From assembly GCA_021613375.1 (NCBI GenBank), contig CM038702.1, positions 24,864,349-24,928,348 of the forward strand: DNA of 64,000 nt. The letters are read 5' to 3'. The notes under the pieces are model-generated. The model was not told the DNA's origin and made no database searches. It saw nothing but the letters and a program-made list of their open reading frames with translations. This DNA comes from Megaleporinus macrocephalus (Eukaryota; Chordata; Actinopteri; Characiformes; Anostomidae). Numbering within the stretch: position 1 is the stretch's first letter; each line of letters begins with the position of its first letter. Positions 22,986 through 34,446 of this stretch are shown one piece after another. The translations under genes and the position numbers were made by a program.

Positions 22986-23784
22986 TTCTACGTTCTAATC
23001 GTAGTCCTACGTTCTACACGAATTCATACACGAATTCAAACAAATGACAAAAACCCAAACTTTGCCATGCCAGCATAATATACGGCCTTAATGAGAGCCT
23101 TGATGCTTTAGTTTCAGCTAAAAAACAATCATTAGGTTAACGTTATGCAATAGTTGATTAATATTGCAAAATAACATCCACAATAGATAATGTTCATTTG
23201 ACATCACAGGTTTAACCATATTGTTGACATACCATAGCAATGACAACTGAAACAGAGGTGCTCATGGAGCTCCCAATTGGTAATAAAGCATCCTGGCAGA
23301 TAACCACTGGTTGGTTCATGATTGTGGTAACAACAGCCTAAAAAGTGTGAGCTTTTAAATCATCCTGTCTGTCTGATGTCATCAGGGGAAAGAGCCTGAA
23401 GAAGTGAGCCAACAATGCAGAAATCTTTGGATATTGAATAAGCAGGAGAAGCTTTCAGCCAATTCCCATCATTTTAGCACAGGTACCCAGTTAGGTGAAG
23501 GATGCATTCTGTAGTTTTGGCCAGAACAGGGCTCAGCTGGGCTCATTAGCTATGCACTTTTGCAGTAACATTGATATTTGATGATCCCTTCCACAGATTA
23601 AAGCATGCTTGTTATATGAGTTTAGCGTTGCGTAAGCCTCCTGCAATGTGCACACGGACACAGTATTTACAAGGTCATAATAGACGTCTTAATGTGTTAT
23701 CACAGGCAATAACACATAAATGGGCAAGTTGGGGGCCAGAGAGGGCCAGGGCAAACCCTTCAGTCCATTGAAAATTTTGAGGTG

Positions 23785-25130
23785 TGTTTAGGATCATTAT
23801 CCTGTTGTATCCTGTTGTCTTTTCATCTTCAGTTGTTCACAGAGAGTAATGTTTTCTTCTTAAATGTGCCGGTATTTCATTCTTCCACATGTTACATGTC
23901 ACTGTCTGCAGCACAAGCCCAAAGAATGATTGATTCACCCCCATGCCAAACAGTTGGAGAAGTGTTCCTTTCATGAAATTTGGCCCGCTTTTTCTCCAAG
24001 CATAGCTTTGCTCATGCTAATTTACCGTTTTAAATTCATCAGAGTGACAAGCCCTGATCTGATCTTTAAGGACTCTATCAGAGAAGGCACCTGTTCTCTG
24101 TCCTCCATGTTCTTGTTCACCTTAAAGGGCAGAAAAAGAAAAGGCATGTAGCTTGTAAAGACTTGCAATTACTGTGCTTTTAGTGCCACACAACTCATTA
24201 AGGCTCCAGAATAATTGTGTTTTGTCTGTCTTTAAAGTGTATGTCTTAATGAGGAAGTACAAATATCATTTGCTTATTGCGGCCAAAGACTTCTATTTTT
24301 ATCTTCATCCCTCCATCCTGAATGCTTTAGATGCTACTTTACAAGCTTCTGACACTATGTTTTGTGAAGAGGACGCAGGAATGATTTTCCACATTTGTGC
24401 AGCAGTCACTGCACAGTAGAACATCAAGAAAGAGCCTGAAGGTCTTTTACTGTCAGGGGGTTTTGATTTGCCTACAAGCAGTTTTCTCATAAAGTTTTCT
24501 TGAACTTCCAGATCTTCAAGAACTTGACCTCCAAAATTCCTGTTAACTACTCTGTTTTAATTACATTATGAACTGAGGAAACTGCTAGCTGAAATTACGT
24601 TATCTTCTCTTAGCTTCTCCTACTTTGTGGGCATTAGTTATTTTAATAAGATTGTTTTTTTAGTTCAGAGAAACCCATGACTGCTGATTCTTGAGACAAG
24701 GTTTGTGGAGTCCAGGGGCGATTGTAGGCTTAGAGGTTTAGGGGTGATGAGCACCCAAATGAGAACAGCTCAACAACATCAGTGTTGACTGGAAAAACAC
24801 CAACAAATCTTTAAAAAACCTGCTTAAGCACCCCTAAACTAGGGCTAGCTATGTCCCTGGTGGAGTCAGTATCTGTTAAGCTTTGAACACGGCATCACCT
24901 GGTCTTCCCTAATGATGACTATGAACAAACCATATAACAGGCTCATTGAGGTCTGAGGCCTTGGTGATAAAGGCTGAAATCTCTTGGGCTACCCAAGCAT
25001 CTGCATGGTGCATCCTTTTTTCCACTCAAGACACAGTAGCCCTGGTTAAAATGTTGGAAATTATGTTTCATCTTCAACTTTATGACTTTTGGAGATCAGT
25101 TCAACTTCTGCACATTTAACTGTTCAAGGT
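23785..25130 (-). pseudogene. Tc1-like element relic (interrupted by a 253-bp insert)
   Basis: Read from the minus strand, this matches the element at 44454-45400. Shared + strand words include ACAGTTGGAGAAGTGTTC, TTTTCATG, GAGGACGCAGGAA, CACTGCACAGTAGA, CCTGAAGGTC and TTTGTGGGCAT. It is a decayed Tc1-type element with no intact transposase frame. Its sequence is broken between 24015 and 24269 by an unrelated insert (24016-24268). Ends are approximate. Confidence 0.7.
24016..24268 (+). mobile_element. 253-bp segment inserted in the Tc1 relic, with 9-bp duplication
   Basis: TTTGCTCAT (24007-24015) and TTTGCTTAT (24269-24277) flank it. In the sister Tc1 relic the same place reads CTTTGCTCATTGTGGCC (44621-44637) without a break, so this is a true insertion with a target-site duplication. 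The insert matches 26033-26295 over almost its whole length (ATCAGAGTGA, GAGAAGGCAC, TTCACCTTAA, AAAGACTTGCA, ATTAAGGCTCCAGA, TAATTGTGTTTT, CTTAATGAGG). It lacks CpGs present in that partner. It has no inverted termini, tRNA boxes or long A tail, so the mechanism is unclear. Confidence 0.8.
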
Positions 25131-26032
25131 AAGAGAAAATTTAAAATGTCATAAAGGCTATGCAAGCTAGGACGGAGCTTTTTTGACACTGACAATATAA
25201 CTTTCTTTAAGCACAATTAATAATGCATTCAGTTAGCCTATCATAATGATAATGAACATGGATGTAAAATGGAATGGCTTTATGTAAATGTATCCATGTT
25301 TCTGATGTTTATGGAAGTGCGGTGGACGTGTTATATATACAAATGCTTTTTGGTTTTGCAGTTGTTTTGTTGTTTCCAAAAAGCTTTTGCATGTTCATTG
25401 TGTGTTATGATATGAATTTGGCTGGTTTTTGAACTGTAAAAATATTTTGGGGTGTAAATTAATGTGTGTTCTCAACCCTGCACTCTGCAGGGGCAGAAGA
25501 CTATTTGCCACCTCAACTCTGCAGGTGTCCCAGAGATCACGAGAGTACATGCTTAAAAGTGAGTGCATGCTTAAAAAGTGATTCTGGTGAAGCGAGTCAC
25601 AGATTGGGGATGTATATAGTGGCCATCGATTAAAAGAGAGTGAGCTAATATCTGCTCTAGCTCTGCGCAATAAAATTACATTTTTCACTCCTAAGGCCTT
25701 TGGTTTGGTGATTTATTTAGTATTTAAAAAATACTTTGTCGACAAATTCTTTCTAAAGTGCTGATAGTTTGTGATAGAATTGGTATTATAGGAAGGGTTA
25801 CCAAAGTCTCCAAGGCAAGTTGTCCCAGGCTCTACAGTTTTAATGACCAGGGGTGGTGAGCGGTAAGTCATTAAGATAAGAAAAAAACGAATAATGCTAA
25901 TAAAACATGCAATAGCAGATGATATTAATTAATCATAAAAAGTGCTTTGCCCTGCAAACCAGGTAACCGTATCTAAAATGTCATGTGGCCCATTGGTGTA
26001 AAGACTTCTCTCTCTCGGCTCTAAGCACCATC

Positions 26033-26295
26033 ATGCTTTTTCCCCTTTTTAAATTTATCAGAGTGATGAGCGCTGCTCCGATCTTCAAGGACACTATCTG
26101 AGAAGGCACTTTCTCGCCGTCCTTCACATTCGTCTTCACCTTAAGGAGCAGATTAAAAGCGGGAAAGAGATGTACTTTATAAAGACTTGCATTTGCCGTG
26201 TCTTTAATGCGACATGACTGATTAAGGCTCCAGAGTAATTGTGTTTTATTGTCTGCCTTTAAAGTCTATGGCTTAATGAGGGAGTCAGTGTAATT
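26033..26295 (+). promoter_or_regulatory. CpG-keeping homologue of the inserted segment; candidate conserved element
   Basis: This is the partner of 24016-24268, about 2 kb downstream in the same orientation; by eye roughly three quarters of bases agree. It keeps CpGs where the insert has lost them (GCGCTGCTCCGATC, CTCGCCGTCC, TTCGTCTTC, GCGACATG) and continues into ATTAATGCTCCGCGACGGCG. It may be the source copy held under selection, for example an intronic enhancer, or simply a younger or less methylated member of an undescribed repeat family. Confidence 0.5.
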
Positions 26296-26939
26296 AATGC
26301 TCCGCGACGGCGTAATTTATTTGACGGTTGGACAGCTCACAGTTACATGCCATGCTTCAGACCCTGAAAACTATTTTGCAGCCAGAAATATGTCATATAA
26401 TAGATCTCATTTGTAACTCGACTAATGGAGGGGATGATGCTGATCTTTCTGAATATTTGTGTTTTCCCCTGATAAACTGAATGCAAAAGGAAGTAATGCT
26501 TGATAGCTGCTTCTTCCACTTAATGGTTATTGAGTGGCTTTGTATTGATTTTGCAGGTATTCCCCACGTGATTAGCATTCCTCTTCCTCTGTATTCACAG
26601 GAAATAGACTTTCCACTGTTGGAGAGCAAATTACAAAGCTCAGCCTTTCTTTTCAGAATATGATCACCGCAGTTAATCACTGTAGAAAGAAATTGTGATT
26701 ACACTGTAGAAATGACTCAGTGTTTTAAGCAAAATAGTAAGAAGCTTGGTTGCCTAAAAGCATTAAGATCATTAAACTTAAAGTTTGGGAAAAGTTTGTG
26801 AGTAAAAGGTCATATAATAATTTCAAAGTTAAAGCAGTTGCAAAACGCTGCTGATTGTTTTTCATAACTTAATGAGGTTTATATAATAATTTCAGCTAAT
26901 TCTAGTTCTAGTGTTGTAAAAGCCTGCTATAGTCTATAG

Positions 26940-27215
26940 TGTCCCAGTTTGGTGTTAAGGCATTGCTTGGTGGTGATTGCTAAGATGTTGCTAGGCCAAT
27001 CATATTGTATCCCAAGTGTTTGTGAAGTTGTTGTTAGGCTTTTGCTTTGGTATGGTAGCTCAAGAGGTTGGTTAAAATTTGCTAGGCCATAGCTGCACTG
27101 CACCAGGTGGTTGATAAAGTGCCGCTAGGTCATTGGTATGTTTTCATGAGTGGCTGATTAGGTGTTGTTAGAATGTCACTACACTATCGCAGGTCGGCTG
27201 CTAACATATTTGTAT
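26940..27215 (+). repeat. Degenerate GTTGCTAGG-type repeat
   Basis: Variants of GTTGCTAGGCC, GGTGGTTG and TTGTTAGGC recur irregularly, as in the GTTGCTAGGTGGTTGC repeats common in fish introns. It is too diverged for a fixed period. Confidence 0.55.
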
Positions 27216-27501
27216 GATGGTAGCAGAGACAACTTAAACATTTGGTTACAGAGTGTTAACTGACTGTGGTGAAGTAAGAGGTAAAAGTATAAACTTTAAA
27301 TGGTATACTTAGTTTTAGGATGTGGAGCAATGCCACAGTAATTTCTATGCAAGAAAAAATGTGCTTGAATAAATGCTGTATGAACCACGAAAGTTTGATC
27401 AGTTACAAATACACAAGAAACTTATTGAGGTGTAGACTCAGTCCTGCAAAGTGTTGTGGTTCTGACCTGAAAGCTGTAGGAACTTCAAATAGGCCCAGGT
27501 A

Positions 27502-29024
27502 CAGTTAGGCCTAGAAATATTTGGACAGTCACACAATCTTCATGATTTGGACTCTGCATGCCACCACAATGGATTTGAAATGAAACAATTGGGATGCAAT
27601 TGAAGTTTAGACTTCCAGGTTTAATTCAAGGGGTTGAACAAAAATATCCTATGAAATGTTTAGAGATTCCAGACATTTTTCTACAAGGCCTCCTCATTTC
27701 AGGGCCTCAAAAGTAATTGGACAAATCAACATTACCATAAATATAATGTTCATTTTTAAGACTTTGTTGAGAATCCTTTGCAGGCAATGACTGCCTGAAG
27801 TCTGGAACCCATGGACATCACCAAACACTGGGCTTCGTCCGTTGTGATTCTTTGCCAGGCCTTTACTGCAGCTGTCTTCAGTCGTTGCTTGTTTGTGGGT
27901 CTTTCTACATTACGTTTGTCTTAAGTAAGTAAAATCAATGCTCGATCAATGCTTGACTCGGCCATTGCAGAATATTCCACTTCTTTGCCTTAAAAACTCC
28001 TGAGTTGCTTTCACAGTATGTTTTGGGTAATTGTCCATCTGTACTGTAAAGCGCCGTCTGATCAACCTCACTGAATCTGAGCAGAAAGTATATCCCTGTA
28101 CACTTCAGAATTCATCTGGCTGCTTCTGTCTTCTGTCACATCGTCAATAAAACACCAGTGACCCAGTGCCATTGGAAGCCATGCATGCCCATGCCATCAC
28201 ATTGCCTATACCATGTTTTAAAGAGGATGTGGTATGCTTTGGTGCTTTCTTCTTCCCATCATTCTGATACAGGTTGATCTTAGTTTCATCTGTCTAAAGA
28301 ATGCTGTTCCAGAACTGGGCTGGCTTCTTTAGATGTTTTTTTCAGTCTAATCTGGCCTTTTTATTTTTGAGGCTAATTAACGGTTTGTGCTTTGTGATGA
28401 ACCCTCTGCATTTGCTCTCATAAAGTCTTTACTTAGCTGGATGTTGTGAAGGGGTTTTTCTTTACCATGGAAAGGATTCTACGATCATCCACCACTGATG
28501 TCTTCTGAGGATGTCCAGGTCTTTTTAAGTTCCTGAGCTCCCCAGTGCTCTCTTTTTTTCCCAGCATGTACCAAACTGTTAATTTGGCCACTCCTTTTTC
28601 CACTCTCTGATGGGTTTCTTCTTTGGTTCAGCCTAATGATGGCCTGTTTCACTTCTATTTAGAGCTTCTTTGACTGCATGTTTTGGGTTCACAGCAGCAG
28701 CTTCCAAATGCAAATGCCACACCTGGAATCAACTCTAGACTTTTTACCTGCTAAACTGATGATGGATTAAGGAGGGAAAAGCCCATGCAGCCCATGAAAT
28801 AGCTGTCAAGATAATTGTCCAATTACTTTTGGTCCCTAGAAACAGAGGCAGCTTTATGTTAATTCCTAAACCCTTCCTTCAATTAGGATATGAATACCCT
28901 CAAATCAAAGCTGAGGGTGTGCACTTGAAGCCCATATTGATTATATAACTGTATCTTGAGGATGTTTTGGTAAACAGCTAAAATGCCAAAACTGTCACTG
29001 TACAAATATTTCTGGGCCTAACTA
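27502..29024 (-). mobile_element. Tc1-like element, full span, transposase destroyed (minus strand)
   Basis: The left end CAGTTAGGCCTAGAAATATT and the right end AATATTTCTGGGCCTAACTA are inverted copies, and each is flanked by TA, the Tc1/mariner target. Length is about 1.52 kb. The minus strand corresponds to a transposase region: + strand landmarks such as CCATGCATGCCCATGCCATC, CTGTTCCAGAACTGGGCTGG and GGTTGATCTTAGTTTCATCT are the antisense of its conserved blocks. No open frame survives, so it cannot move by itself. It lies wholly inside the 16.5-kb intron. Confidence 0.8.
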
Positions 29025-31429
29025 TATATAAAGAAGAATGATATTTTGTCAATGTAAGATTCTTGTTCTGTTAACATACTATTTTGTATAACTGTAAATT
29101 TTGGCTACTGTACTATCAGTGATTAATGATCCAGTCTTTAACTCTTTAAAATCTGATGCAGAGTAGTTGGTGTGCAAGAACGTTCAGGTTATGGTAAAAT
29201 GGGCCAGCATGTGGAATATGAGCTTTTATGTGCCACTATGTAAAAATAGTCCATGCTGTTCTCATTGTTGAATGCATTGCAAGAGGTTATGGTAGAAAGA
29301 GCCCAAACAAAAATCACTATATACCTCCTATCCTCCTAGCAAGTCCTGGAATCTACCACTGCACTACCACTCTCTGGCCACTAGTTCTAACTTTCAGGTC
29401 AAATTGCATAGAATTGCTGTTGACATTTGCAGGGAGAGTTTGAGTTTCAGCCGAAGTTAGACATGCTACTCTGGGAGACTGTAAGAGAACTGGCAGTTGG
29501 CAGTTTGTTGTGCCGCTCATTTTCAAACCATGTTATTCTTAGCTACAGACAATGCTGTATGCTGTGCACCAAAGCCTAGCTTCGCCATTACCATTATTGC
29601 GATGGTCTTACACGTTTGAAAAATAGCTCCTAATATCCAACTTCTTCTTTTTTGCTGCCATCATCACTCGCTTTTACCACCCACGTGGCACCTGAGTCTT
29701 GCACAGTGAGTCTCGCATTGATTGGAAAGTTTTCCTTCCAGTTTTGGTGCTGCTAACAACCAAACGTAGCTACAGAGTCTCACATGACAGCAGGGAAATC
29801 ACACTGATCGTATGCGTTAGAGGCAGGTCTTACTGAAGAATGTGTTTTAACCCTTTCTGTACCTCTAGGTTAATGAGACGTTAACAGACTGGGTTTTTTT
29901 TAGGGGATTAAATTATTGGTGGGGACAATTCAATAACCGCTTGATATTGGTGGGGACACGTCACTTCCGTCCATGCTAATTTTATGCCCTTGATTTTGGC
30001 TGTTGTTCTATATAAATTTTAAAAAATCACAAAACACTCAATCGGAGTGCCTGAGTTTATTAGAGGTCTCAGGTGTGCCCTTGGTTTTCGAATAGTCACT
30101 GGAGCCAGCAGAATGGGCAGCATTTTTAGAAGGGCCTACATTTATAATAGTTTCAAGATCTTAAAAGAATGCCTGCCAGATTTTTTACGTGCTGACTTTA
30201 GCATGGTGACATATCAAAATGCATATAGTGCAATATTTGGATGGCTTGTATTTGCACAGTTATTCAACTCAATTAGCTAATATATTCCTCAGCAGGAACT
30301 CGGTGTATTTTAGTCTCTAAATGTTCAAATCACTAAAGCATGACATGATTCTGCTGAACTCTGCTACAGGGGACTGGATTCTAAACCCTCTTTCACTGCC
30401 TAATTGTTTTCATGTCTGACTGACAGACATCAAAGCTGGAATATACTACTGTTGCTTATAATGTGTAAATATCGTGCAGGCCTAGGTGAGTACGGTGGTG
30501 GCTTTTTGCCATACTGCCAGACGCAATGTTCTTAGCTCGCTCTGCTGAGAATTTCCTCAGTTTTTGTCCCAGTGCCCACTTGGAGTGTGTGATAAGCTTG
30601 AGGCTATGGAGCTGGTGGGGCTGAGACTGATGCAGAAGGCATAGATGGCAAGCCGGGGACTAATTTTAGCACCCAAATGCTCCGTCTCATTTGAGCGGAC
30701 CTCAAAGACCTGCTGAAATATTACCTCATTTTTGATATGCTGCTCCCGATGACAGTAGATGGGGTTTGATCTTTTGCTTTTAGTGCCAGCGCCTTTATTT
30801 CAAAAAGCCTCTGATGTTTTATGGATTTATGCAAAGTGAACAGGACTGCAGCTTTATAAGAGGAGATGTTTTCTGTTGTTTTCGGTTCATTTTTTTTTCC
30901 TTCTTTACAGGACATGGCGTGGCTCATCATGCAAAGCTTTATACGAGGCTATAAGCTCCCCTCCGATAATGTTATGATTTAAATAGCAACTAAATGTAAG
31001 GTCTTCTTACAAATGTTAAATCAGCCATGTGTGTAGCGGAGGAGAAGCCTGGCATGAAATTAACCTGCCACCACTAAAAAGCACCCATTTTATTCGTTTA
31101 ACTTTAAAGCAACGCTGCTCCGGAGGGAGCCATCAGTTTGGTGTAGTCACACATACGTCCATCGTGTGCAGTAGTGCCATGATTATATGTTTACAGGCAC
31201 GTGTACAGACACGTAAATACATGCAAACCTCTGTTATGGTGCCAGATTGCTTGTTTTATAGATGTTAAATAAGAAGTTGTAAAAACAAAACTGAAGAAAT
31301 TTTGGCTGTCCAGAATGACCAGAGCTATAGACGCGTCCATAATGACAGAGAAAGCTGTAGAACAATGAAGTTCTATTGAAATGAATAGCCAGACAAATTC
31401 ATAATGAAAGTAAAATTCAGAATGAAGGT

Positions 31430-31807
31430 AGGGGTGTGCAATATATATTGTTTACGATAATATCTATATTGATGTGTTAACAATGCATGAGTTGACGTTA
31501 TCGAATATGCTACTGACGGAAACATCAACAATCAGAACACCTCAACTCCAAGCGCTTTAGTACAGGCTGCTGCGAGTGCGTTTTAGGAGTGCCCATACTT
31601 TGTGCTAGCATAGGCTAAAGCTAGCATAGCAGCCTAAACAACACATCTAACAGCAGCCAGGGAAAGAAACTTAGACACCGCTTAGGTTTAACTCCTAGGT
31701 GAGGATCACCTTCAATCGCGTGGAGCTGGTTTGGATCTAAAAAAAAGTCTGATGTTTAGAAGATGGCAGTTTGCAGACTTTGTAAGAAAGCAGCCACAAC
31801 TAACCTG
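31430..31807 (+). pseudogene. hAT-like transposon 5' fragment with BED zinc-finger remnant
   Basis: The text starts GGGGTGTGCAATATATATTG, a typical hAT-type end in fish. Around 31720-31806 one frame reads WSWFGSKKKSDV, a stop, then KMAVCRLCKKAATTNLG. The aromatic residues followed by C-x2-C resemble the first half of a BED zinc finger, the DNA-binding domain of hAT transposases. The finger's second half and the catalytic domain are missing, cut off by the next repeat. Confidence 0.5.
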
Positions 31808-31965
31808 GGTGCGTTTCCCTAAATGTTCTTCAAGCTAAGTACTTTGTAAGAACATTCTTAAAATTACGAACGTTTCCAGACAGGCTTTGTAACTAACGTT
31901 GTACGTAAAGTCGTTTGTAAATTTAAGAGCAGTCCGAAGTTCTCGTGCAGTTCTTTCTCAAAAAC
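31808..31965 (+). mobile_element. MITE-like fragment (GTGCGTTTCCC end)
   Basis: Begins GGTGCGTTTCCCTAAATG and continues with the ACGAACGTTTCCAGA and GTACGTAAAGTCGTTTGTAA words of a repeat common in teleosts. It abuts or is nested in the hAT fragment before it. The right end is not identified. Confidence 0.45.
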
Positions 31966-32099
31966 AAAAGAGGCCGCTAATCATTTAATAACACATTGTT
32001 CTGTGCATGGCAACTACAGTGGAGTGGGATGAACACTACAGACACATATCCTGCCAATCTCCATTTCTGCTTCTTCTCTTTATTTGTAGAACTTCCCTG

Positions 32100-32246
32100 A
32101 GCTTTGGAAAATAGAATGTTTTGTTTTTTTCTCTATTTCTTTAAGCATTTGGCCTTTAGTTTATCCTGGGATGAACTAAAAGCCAAATGCATGACCCAGA
32201 CTAGCGGGATATGGCGGAAGATAATGGATGGATGTATGAATGGATG
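32100..32246 (+). repeat. Dispersed repeat tail with strong hairpin and ATGG repeat
   Basis: GCATTTGGCCTTTAGTT (32145-32161) pairs with AACTAAAAGCCAAATGC (32174-32190), a 17-bp stem with one mismatch and a 12-base loop TATCCTGGGATG. It is followed by TAGCGGGATATGGCGGAAGA and an imperfect ATGG repeat (32224-32246), like the 3' tail of a fish retroposon. The element type is uncertain. Confidence 0.6.
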
Positions 32247-32423
32247 TTAATATCCTTTAGGAAATATTATTGTTATCAACAAAATTACAGAAAATATCCG
32301 TATATAATTTTTTGCCAATATCACACAGCCCCAAGTGAAGGTCTGAATCTTGATTTCTAGATTTCCATTAATATTGTGTGCTATTACAATAGAATTAAAT
32401 AAAAAAAAGATATTGACAAAACT

Positions 32424-32466
32424 CTCTCTCTCTCTGTCTCTCTCTATCCCTCTCTCTGTCTCCACA
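32424..32466 (+). repeat. CT-rich tract at the acceptor of window exon 4
   Basis: An imperfect CT repeat (interrupted by GTC, ATCC) runs into CTCCACAG. It serves as the polypyrimidine tract of the 3' splice site and is one of three such tracts in successive introns. Confidence 0.9.
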
Positions 32467-32467
32467 G

Positions 32468-32615
32468 GGCTGGTTATCTTCCTCAGAATGTGCCGCTGCA
32501 GATCATCTCTTATCTGTCTGAGGAGAGTGAGTTTCTGCCTTGGCACGCTGCCAGCCGAGCCCTCTACCAGCTGGACAAGCTTCTGGACCGCACTGAGGAC
32601 TACAGCCTGTTTAGT
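32468..32615 (+). CDS. trhde: TRHDE exon (window exon 4 of 6)
   Basis: The exon encodes AGYLPQNVPLQIISYLSEE, then FLPWHAASRALYQLDKL, then LDRTEDYSLFS. The E-x-x-x-x-PWHAA-x-x-x-L block is the central signature of the M1 C-terminal helical domain, and this version agrees with TRHDE. The first base completes an Arg codon carried over from 15982. The exon is 148 nt, ends in phase 0 and is followed by GTAGGT. The acceptor CACAG directly follows a CT-rich tract. No frame disruption is present. Confidence 0.94.
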
Positions 32616-32679
32616 GTAGGTGAAGCTTCATTAATTTAACCTTAAAGAGTTCAAAATTTCACATTCTGGTATACTGCTA

Positions 32680-32860
32680 TACAAACCCCATGTCTGGAAA
32701 AGTCAGTACAAACAAGGCTTTGTGATTTGTTCATTCTATTAAACCTTTATGTAACTGACAGTAGTACAAAAAAGAGAATACTTTTAATGTTTCAACTGAC
32801 CGACTTGCTTAAGTTTAAATATTAACACATTTTGGAAAGACTTTCTATGAATATCCTGTA
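32680..32860 (+). repeat. Dispersed repeat fragment (start of the family at 61830)
   Basis: ACAAACCCCATGTCTGGAAA, GTGATTTGTTCATTC and TGACAGTAGTACAAA resemble the beginning of a fish repeat whose other end reads CCATTCCAGCTTTTTTGGAA. The latter occurs at 62277-62296. Identification rests on remembered consensus. Confidence 0.45.
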
Positions 32861-34081
32861 TAAGAATTTATAAACACCTTAATAACATATCGTAATGATT
32901 TTTTAGGGCGTTATTATGTAGAACACGTTATAGACATGTTTATTATGCATTATGGCTAATACAGGGCATATGTAGTGTCCATACCCTGGCTTTAGAGCTC
33001 ATAAGATATATGTGCCATCTCTGTGTAAAGTAAGGCTTACTATACTAAAGACCAATATAATAAGTGAGTAAAGCACAATACAAGCTTCAACTGTCTTGTA
33101 AACTGAGTTTAAAGTGGTGGTGCCATCAGTAGTATTTTACTCAGAAGTCAGTGTACGCCACTGTGAGCTTCTTCAACACTGCATGCATACCACTGCATAT
33201 CCAGCAGAATTCTAGAATTGTAGCATCACTGTAGTGCATTGTAGTGATGTTATAAAGCAAAGGTTTCTAGTGGTTAATTTCTTTGCTCCACAATAACTTC
33301 ATGCTCATTGTGATGTCAGAGGGGTTTTATAAGAGGAGTCTGATGCATTTTTTAAAGTGAGAGCTGTGGTTAAGGAGGACTCTGTAGTAGTAATACCTCG
33401 GTGTTGGATAGTAGGGCTGTGTATTGGCAAAAACCTGTAGCGCTCACATAGCATTTGCCAAAACATTGCCTAGCCTGCTTTAATTTCATGTAGCATTAAC
33501 TTCCATTTAGCAATAAGAGTATTACGACCCCTCATAGCAACCTCATAATTTGCAGGATCAAGAGATATTCAGGAGAAATTCAGGGTTTTCAGTAGTTTCC
33601 AAATCTCACAGAATGGCATTCAACAGTTGGCAATAAAATGTTGCTCAGGTATGTATCATTTCACAGGTTTTGGGGATGAACTGTATTGTCTCTAACATCA
33701 GTTTCTAAAAAAAAAAAACAGGTGACGGTTGTTCTAAGCCGGCAGGAGCAGTTTTGTAATGTCAATGGTGGCATCATGGTTTTAAACACTTCACACTTTA
33801 ATGTGACTTTTATTTGAAGTATTAAAAGATATCATGTTGATAAATTATAGTTTTAATGTCATTTTGGTGTCAGAACTGATAAACAAGGAATGCTAAAAAC
33901 AGCCCAGTTAATTAGATGACCTAATTACGCCATTAAGACAGAAACAGATAGGCTGTTAGTTTTAATCAGTGCTGAAAATGAAAAAGAAGAAGCTTTATAC
34001 CATCATATAACTACACAATATTGTTTCTACAAAGTTGACACTCCAGGCTTCTGTGCATGATGTTTGTGTGATTGTTGTGAA

Positions 34082-34084
<3 letters not shown>

Positions 34085-34170
<86 letters not shown>
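34085..34170. repeat. (TA)n microsatellite
   Basis: About 85 bp of uninterrupted AT repeat. The Tyr/Ile frame over it is an artefact. Confidence 0.97.
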
Positions 34171-34446
34171 GTATGTGTGTGAGTCTCAGTTCCAGTATTA
34201 GCTATAAGAGATGTTGACAGTCGAGGGGGCAGGTGTGATTGTTTACAGTAGCATTTGGTAGCTTGTTGTGTGCAGGTATGTGTGCGTGTGTGTGTGAAAG
34301 AGACAGTGTGTGTTTGCTAGTATACATGTGTGTAAGTGTTGGGGGCAGGTGCTTTGTTCCTCATTAATTCATACACTGTCAGCTCTGTTTATCTGACATT
34401 ACAGCTTGTGTCAGAAAAACTAATACACACACATACATGCATTGTG

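Larger units (their letters stand above)
15983..32467 (+). other. Intron between window exons 3 and 4 (16.5 kb)
   Basis: Contents in order: (CT)n at 16193-16224; dispersed repeat plus 42-bp minisatellite 16545-17227; AT-rich unassigned 17230-17980; a CpG-keeping patch 17990-18430; 18430-19130 nothing assigned; Tc1 relic 19140-19600; CCTAAC-like tract 19966-20275; 20280-21500 AT-rich, nothing clear; non-repetitive block 21520-22330; SINE-like repeat 22745-22985; 23000-23780 nothing clear apart from a short tandem duplication near 22979-23038; Tc1 relic with nested insert 23785-25130; 25130-26030 nothing assigned; the insert's homologue 26033-26295; 26300-26930 plain; GTTGCTAGG-type repeat 26940-27215; Tc1 relic 27502-29024; 29030-31430 mostly plain, with 30690-30980 non-repetitive; hAT fragment and MITE 31430-31965; hairpin repeat 32100-32246; CT-rich tract to the acceptor. 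It ends GTCTCCACAG. Confidence 0.8.
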
